From Xestospongia bergquistia (Eukaryota > Porifera > Demospongiae > Haplosclerida > Petrosiidae): DNA of 64,000 bases. Within the stretch, counting starts at the first letter, position 1, and the number at the start of each line of letters is the position of its first letter. The position numbers were made by a program, and so were the translations under genes. The notes beneath the pieces are model-generated. The model had not been told where the DNA came from, searched no databases, and saw only the letters and a program-made list of their open reading frames with translations. Of the stretch, positions 23,101-32,100 are shown in pieces. Location of the stretch: the NCBI GenBank assembly GCA_963965975.1, contig OZ014412.1, positions 13,406,849 to 13,470,848 on the forward strand, read 5' to 3'.

Positions 23101-26100
23101 TGTCTATGTCAAATCTCACGTTATCACTTCCAAAGCACATGTGGGAGTTATTGCAGGTTCACCTACTTCAATTTTAACACAATAGTACATTTTTGCCTAC
23201 AGATACTGTAATTATAACTAAGCATTGTGAATTTACAAACTACAAAACGAACCAAAAGGGACTTAAACGGTCTAAGTAATGATGAAGGAGTTTAAGGTAA
23301 ATGATGATTAAAGAGTGTAGAATTTATTGTTAAGGAAAGCAAAGATTAAAGAATTCATAAGTTTAATATGTTGAGACATACCTGCTACATAGTATGACAA
23401 AGAGATTACATTATTGCTAAGTCTTTCTTTGAGTTCCTTAATGTGTTGATCTTTCTCTATAGCTTCCTTTTTCTGACAAAGTGGACATGTACCTGCTGGA
23501 AGCTTATGTATCGAATCCTCTGTACTGACTTCTTCTCTCTCAAATACCTCAACACATTCAAAGGTATTTGGATGGGATTTTCTAACTACTCACTGTAGAC
23601 GATTGTGCCAACCCTCCAAGTGATTGATTGTCTGTGGTCCTTCAGTCTCAAATAAGTTCCACTCTGCTGTATGGAATGTTCCAGCTATCCATGTCATTAT
23701 CAAAATACGTAATGAATTCATTAATTCTTGGTAACTCTGGAGTATTTGCTTTTATTCCTTGCCATGCAAGACGAACAAAATGAATGGAAGGAAAGGCAAG
23801 AGCTGCTGTTCTACATATAAATGACTTTAGTTGTTCCATATTTATATTTGTATTGGATTTGTAGACCAATGTCTTAAATTTCTTTTTTATTTCCTGACAG
23901 AAATGATAATAACATCCTCTATATGTAAATATTGGAAATTTCATTTGTACTACTTGTTTGATTGCAACTTCTAGTAAGCAACCACAGTGTCAGGTTTGAA
24001 ATGTAGTCACAGATTTTGAGCTTTCTCTTGAATAATATGAAACAGTCTGTCATAAGTAGCACTAGCCCTGGATTTATTTGGCAAGAAACCATAAACTAGG
24101 TGGGTGTTGCTTACTTTGTTTAAATGTATGTATGGAAAAACTTAATATAAGAGCTTTGGGCATGTCTGGAAAGTCACATCAATGTAGATTGTATCAGGTT
24201 CACAAAGTATTTAATCAAAAAAATCTAATGAAAATGTTCACACTGAATCCATGACATCTTGGAAGGAATACCACAAGAGAGTGGTGACAGGATAATCATT
24301 TGATGAACAGCTGGATCAAATGAGTACCCAAGTCATCTGTCTAAACAGAAAGTATGTAGTTGCCTTGATGGAGTACTGTTCACAACACGAAATAGGCCTT
24401 CATGATCATGATGAAGGCAACAATGAACTAAATCTGAGAATTTTTTTGTCCTCTCTGGACATTGCCAAGAAGTCAGACATCATTTTAAACACCACAACAA
24501 AAGTGCTACATGGCTTTCACCAAGTCTCCAAAATGAAAATATCCACTTCCTTGTAAATGAAGTTCAAGAATACATAAATAAAGTGATCCATGAAGTTAAG
24601 TATTTTACAGTCTTAGGTGACGAAAGAAAAGATATAAGCAAAAGGGCATAGTTGACTATTGCCTTCACTTATGTCCCTGGTTTTAAAATTATAGAGAGAT
24701 TCAGCAGTTACACCTTAGCTTCTGAACGAACAGCTAGAGCACTTGCTAATTATATCCCTCAGAAAAGATTTGAATTTAGTCTTGACCTTAATTATCTGGT
24801 TTCACAGAGTTATGATGATCCCTTCATCATGGGTGGCTGCAACTCAGGAGTTCAAACCTTTTTGAAGGAAAAATGTCCTCAAGCCACTTATGTCCACTGC
24901 TCTGCTCATAGACTGAATCTTGTGTTAGTAGATATGGCGAAAATGTTAGAGAGTCTGCTGACTTTCTTACACTTTTGCAAGGACTACATGTGTTCTTCAC
25001 TGGATCTAAATGTCATGAACACTTCCTTTCAATTGAGAAGGCTAGAGGTGGTAGAGGGATTAGGTTGAAAAAACTGTCTGATACCAGAGTATTGTTAGAA
25101 TAATTCAATTGTGGTACTCATGGCAACTTATTCAGCAATTCTTGAAACTCTTCATGAAACAGTCGATGATTCAGACAGAAACAAGATTGTTGAACCCAGT
25201 GGAATTCTATCTGGGGTTAAGTCTTAGGATTTGTATTCAGCCTTACCATCTTTAAAAAGGTAATGGGGATACTTACTAATCTTTCAGATTTGCTCAAAAA
25301 GGATTCACTGGACCCTGCTAGCCTTATCCAAGCAACAATTGACATCTTTGATAGCTTGCATACTGATGATGCATGGAATCTGCTCTGGGAAGAAGTTCTT
25401 GCTTTTGATAACACCATGAGATAGAGATAGTACTCCTGGAAGAAGACGGCAGAGGCAATATCCTGCTGATATCAATGACTATGTAATGACAACTAAGACA
25501 ATAGGCAGTAGCACTACTTAAAATTCAGCATCAAGTGATAGCTACAAAGTAGACATACACTTCCCAACTATTGATGTGATTCTCACAGAAATGAAGTACA
25601 GATTTATTGACATCAAACATAACTTTGATGAAATCAATCGATTGTCTAATTCCCAAGTCAAAGAATTTTCTTAAAGTTGACTTGCTTATTCCACTCTTGA
25701 TCAATACCACGAAAGTAATCTTCATTAAGGGTAAGAAGTCGCTTGTCATTTCTTTGTGGTATTCTATCACTTTTAAGTAGCCAAGTGATTGGTTCTTTGT
25801 CTGAGCTAGCATGTTAAATTTGTTAAATCATGAAATTCAATAAAGATTTTCTATGTTATGTTCGCAGAATTTTTCCTAAAATAGACAAACTCTCTGCTCT
25901 CTGCCTTGTCCTTAATCTTGATCTTATTTTTATTATGGAAACTTGGCTTTCTTCCGACATTCCCAATCTTGATATTGCTCTGCCTAATGACTTATCATTC
26001 TGTTGTGATCGTAACCACCATGGTGGGGGTATTGTTGTCTATGTCAAATTTGACTTTATCACTTCCGAAGCAAATGTTTGTCCTAAAATTTAATTTCTTC

Positions 26101-29100
26101 TCCTATCTTAAGTTTAATCTTTGTTTATTAATTTTAGTACCAGCTCCCATCTTCATACGACAATTTGGATCAATGTGTGTAAAATTGACAGTAAAAAGCT
26201 AATTGCTTGTGCATCTAGAACCTTAACAAAAGCAGGGACTAATTATTCTCAAATAGAAAAAGAAGCATCATCCATAGTGTTTAGTATTAAGAACTTCTAT
26301 TACATGTGTATGGCCAGAGATTCCACCTGCTAATTGGAGTTATGCCTGGTTCGCCTACATGAATTTAAATACAATACTATAGTTTTGCTTACAGCTACCG
26401 TAATTTAAATTAAACAAACATTGCAATTTACAAATTACAAGACGAGCTACTGGACCAAAAGTGACTCAAACAATCTAAGTAATGATGAAGGAGTTTAAGG
26501 TAAATGATGATTAAAGAGTGTAGACTTTAATGTTAAGGAAAGTAAAGATTAAAGAATACATAAGTTAATATGTTGAGACATGACTGTTACATAGTCTGAT
26601 GAAGAGATTACATTATTGCTAAATCTTTCTTTGAGTTCCTTAATGTGTTGATCTTTATCTATAGCTTCCTTTTTCTGATAAAGTGGACAAGCACCTGCTG
26701 CAAGCTCCTGTACCAAAACCTCTATACTGGCTTATTCTCTCTGAAATACCTCAACATATTCAAAGATATTTGGATGGGATTTTCTAACTACTCCCTGTAG
26801 ATGATTGTGCCAACCCTTCAAATGATTGTTTGTCTGTGGTCTTTCAGTCTCATATAAGTTCTACTCTGCTGTATAGAATGTTCCAGATATCCATGTGATC
26901 ATCAAAAAATGTAATGAATTCATTGATTCTTGGTAACTCTGGAATGTTTGCTTTTATTCCTTGCCATGTAAGACAAACAAAATGAATGGAAGGAAAGGCA
27001 AGAGCTGCTGTTTTACATATAAATGACTTTAGTTGTTCCATATCTTTCTTTTTATTGGATTTGTAGACCATATCTTAAATTTCTCTCCTAATTGCCAGGA
27101 AGAAATGATAATAGCAATCTTTATAATGTATATATTTGAAAATTCATTTGTATTACTTGTTTGATGATAACTTCAAAGTAACCAACCACAGTCTCAGGTT
27201 TGAAATGTAGTTATAAATTTTAAGCCTTTTCTTAAAAAATATGAAACAGTCTGTCATATGTAGCCCTGGATTTGTTTGGCAAGAAAGCATAAACTAATAG
27301 ATGTTGCTTACATTGTTTAAATGTATGTATGGATAAGATTTGATAAAAAAACTTTAGGCATGTCTGGAAAGTCCCATCAATGTAGATTGTATTGGCTTCA
27401 CAAATTATCTTTATGTTAGTGTTTGTTGGAAATTCAACTGTTTTGTCTTCTCTTTAGAACATCTTTATGCTTATTAAAATTTGAGAAGGTGAATCTGGAC
27501 AAAATCCCATGAAGCAATAGCAAAGTTAAGTCATTACCAAAGAAACATAAAGAAATCTTCACAGACAAGTTGAGTACAATCACTCAACACATGACTTAGC
27601 TGCACTTGAAGGAAAACTCCAAACCCAAGTTTGTAGACCTCAGCCTCTACCCTTTCTTTAAAAGTTTCAGTGAAACTGAGATAGACAGATTGCTGTCATC
27701 AGGCATAAATGAACTGTAAGTTATAGATGGATATAGTTGGATGCTAAGATACGACTATTTTAAATGCTACCAAACCACAATATATCCTGGAGTTACAATT
27801 CCTTCTAAGCCTAATCAATTATTTTGGAACATTTTCTCTATTTATACACAATATTACAACATCTAAAGAACCTGTTAAAGAAGTGATATGAAGTGGTTGT
27901 GGTCTACACTATGTGACAAATCTGTAGATGCTGCTAGACAAGGTTTAGTGTCATCAACAGGTTTAACATATTATAATCCAGGATTACCCATTCTTCTAAT
28001 AATAGAAACCTCTTAATATGGCATTGGCTGGTGTTGTCGCATGTTTGTAAAGATACCAGTGTAAAGCCAATTAATTATACATCTAGAGCCTTAACCAAAG
28101 CAGCAAATAATTATTTGATCTGATAATAATTACTGATCTCGTAACCTTATTTGTTCTATGTGTTCAGTAGAAATCTTTGTGTAATCTATATTTAGAATGG
28201 ACAACAGTTATCACAATTAGAAGTATAACTTTATTCAAGAAAAACGTTGACATAATACTATCCAAAACACTGTATGTGTCATTCTGTACATACAAAGGTT
28301 ATGTTATTGGTTTAAAAGTAAATATAAATATTTATTGTAAACATTTGTTAACATCTGTTAAGATGAGATGCTACATCATAATATTGTATCCATGACAACA
28401 TTATATTATATATGTAGCAGAAACAGGATCATGATAATCAGCAATTAAAATTAAATGTAATTAACTAATGTTTTTTTTACATTTCTACAAGTATTAATGA
28501 TAATTGTAATTGTAGAAAAGTAGTTGTAATTGTAATTGATTACTGTTGACACATCACTAGTATATAGTATAGTAAATATTTGATACTAACCTCATCAACA
28601 GCATTTGGATTAGCTCCTTTGTCAATTAAATATGTAACAACTTCAGTATTTCCATTTTCTGCTGCCTTATGCAAAGGAGTCATCTTCCACTAAAAGATAT
28701 AGACAATATTAATAACACAATACAAAGTAGTACATAGACTGTACTGGTACATTATGTCACATTGTTGACTACTACTTTAAATAGTATCACAATATTACTA
28801 ATTGTTATAACAATGTAGGTGTAGTATGATAAGTTTGATATTACTGATAAGAAATACTGAACATGGAACATGATCTTTACTATTTTTGTTTCAGTATTTT
28901 GGTACTAGTTCTAAAACTAAATTTAGTACATGAACTAAATATGACACTTGTCACATTATTTGGTTAAAATGACACATGTTACCCTAAAGAATTTGGAATT
29001 ATCTGTTGTGTATATGTGTATACACTGTTGTTAGGTAGACATTTTGTATATGATGTTTATTAAATTTGGTAACCAAGTATTTGTAGGATTGTTCTTCCTG

Positions 29101-32100
29101 AATACCAAGTATGATATACATCTGTACAAAATACATGTATGTAACCATTTAATTGACACTATTTAGAGCAACAAGTGTGATTTTCCAAAGTAAGTCACAT
29201 TTATTGTGTTATATTGTGTTATGTTTGTGGGGTTGATAATGTAATGATATTAAAGTTATAAGTATCATTTTGGGTCTTTTTTACATGTGATCAAGTTCAA
29301 ACCAAGGTATGATGCATAACAGTACGTCACACTGATTACATATGTATGTTTTCTTTTGTCCACAGGTTATTCTTTTGCTGCAACCAAACAGTCTTGCTGA
29401 TGTGGTTTGCCATTTGTTTGGTCTTCTACCTTGGAAGGGAAATGTCGATCAATAAGGCAAATCAGAGATTCTATGCTGAGTTGCCTTTGAGAAGCTGACT
29501 GTAAATGTTCTCCTCTCTCAACTAACTTTCTCACAAGTTCTGCTTTAAGACTGAGCTTTCTGTCAATTTCTAGATTTTCCATGCTAGTCTTGGTGGACTG
29601 AACCCCAGATATCATGGGTTGTTTTTTAAGAGATGTTTTATATCAAAAGAGAAATTATTTGTACCAAAAATGACAACTATTTATACATAAATTTTAGAAT
29701 TTTAGGAAACCAGGTTCCACAAAATTTACAAATGAACAATATCCACCATTGTTATTACATACAGGATGCATATGAAGTTAATAAACAAAAACAGGCTTGT
29801 GACAAAGTCTACAACATGTGCAATAGATATACCAATTATTAAAAAAATTATTAAGAAGACCTGATCATTACATGTAGTCAAAATCCTATGGTGAGGTGAC
29901 ATCTCAAATATTGCTGTGACAGATAACTACATTATGGTTTTAGTATGTCATACTCTATCTCCAGGATATTGTCATGTCATATTTAATAACCTCAACTTCT
30001 CTGTCATTTTATAAATACATAACAGCTTCAGAGTCATCACAGCTAGAACTGGTACAGTTTCCAATGTTCCCCAAACTCATGCACTTGGAGTGTACAATGT
30101 GGTTTCCTTAGTGATTGAAATGGTTAGTGTTCAGTAATGGAAAATTATGTGCACTTTCTCTTAATCAATTGTGAATTAATTCATGTGCATTCATTACATT
30201 AATACAGTAGTTTGAAAATGAGATAACACAAAAATTTCATTAATAACTTTTACAAATTAAATGAACTAGAATACAGTATTATAAACTACTGCTTTGATTC
30301 TTGATTATAATATAGCCTTCGATGGTGATAATAATTTTATTACAATAAGATTATTTTTTCAAAAAGCCAATGCTAAATAATTACTTCTTATTTATTATTA
30401 ATAGTGAAGCTAAATAACAGGATCCCAGGCATCTTGTAACATCAATAAAATATTAGTTGTTTATAATAGATGATATTGTAAAGAATTCAGTGAACCTATA
30501 ATTCTACTAGTACAATTAAGTTAACATTATGATAGTATGAAAATAGTAATAGTTATTATTGGACTTCTTTAATATCTAGAAATGATTTTGTCCTTATAGA
30601 CATTACATTACTAATCATAACTTACTAACAACATTATTTACAGTTTTATAGTTAGTCTGTGAATATGATAACAATACATGTTTTACTAGTAATCATAATA
30701 TACACAATATACTGGTATAAACTCTGTAGATAAGAAAGGTTAAACTTAAATATCATAAAAATAAAATGATGTATATATACGTAGAAACATTCGCGTTCTC
30801 ATAGTATGCGGGGGTGGAAAATTAAATTCCACTTTCACAAAATTAATTTTAGGTAGTAGCCACTGTATTTCTGTTTATATCTTGTTCTTTATCAACGCAT
30901 GCATTTATCCAAGGTATCAAACAATTCAGCATTATCTATATTTTAAAATGGTATGAAAATGTGAAAATGACAGAAATGACTCAAGTGGTCCTTTTTTGCA
31001 TATCCGGTCACATTTTGCAAATTTTATTAATGTAAAGTGATTTTGTCAATTCACATAATTATATGTACATAGAGCAATTCATTATAATGAGTAAAATATC
31101 AATGAAATGTGTGTCTGCTAATAAGATCTCTCGTTAAAAAATAAAAACAACTATGGTCATTTAGCTGCCTATTAATAGTCTACCCCTTTGTTTAGAAGAA
31201 GGACCTGCAGACTAGCACAAATGGGACTCATACAGCCTGTAAACATCTTGCATGCTAAAAAATATCATCTGTACTTCTATTTGAAAGATCATCACCTCAG
31301 TCAATGCATACCACAACAATCTTTTGTGTGTTTTTAACTCCTTTATCAGATGTTCAGTTCTAAGTATGCTCTGTGTATAAACGTATTCCTGCTATACAAG
31401 TCCTATATGCTCTTGTCTTAAGACTCATCATCTCTAAGCAAAGGGGCAGTAACACCAGACTAGTCTAACACTTTGAGTTTTAGATCTTGATAATAACTCA
31501 CTATTAGTTGTCCAGACAATATAAAGTCCAATATGTCCTTTATTAACTAATACCTCTCTAGCTAAGAGGCTTATAACATTATTTACTATACCAATATATA
31601 GTTAGCCTGTGGATATATGGATATGTTAGCTTTAAATGTTTGAAGTAATCATAAAATATACAATATACTATTTTAACCTTTGAATAAAAAGGTCACTCTT
31701 GTTAAAAAAATGCAATCAGTTAATCTTATTCATTGCCAAAATTTCTTAATCAAATAATTAGTAGGTTATGAATATTGTTATAATGGAAAGCAATACCTAA
31801 TTTTGGAGAAAGACAATAATTATAGATATCTAAATAAACTTTTGCAAAATCAAATTTGTCATATGACTTCTTCTGCCTACTTGTATGCCCCTAATTAAAA
31901 TTTGATGGAAATTTTTGGCAAATGAAGAACATTTTACTAACTTATCATTTCCTATATGTTATCACAATCTTTCTATTGTTATAATTAATTGTGTGCACTT
32001 ATTTTAGTGATTACTGTAATAATATGTAAGTATTGAATATTTTATAGTTTAATACATTTCTATATTAAATTATGGATGCCTAAAAGTATCATAGGTATTA

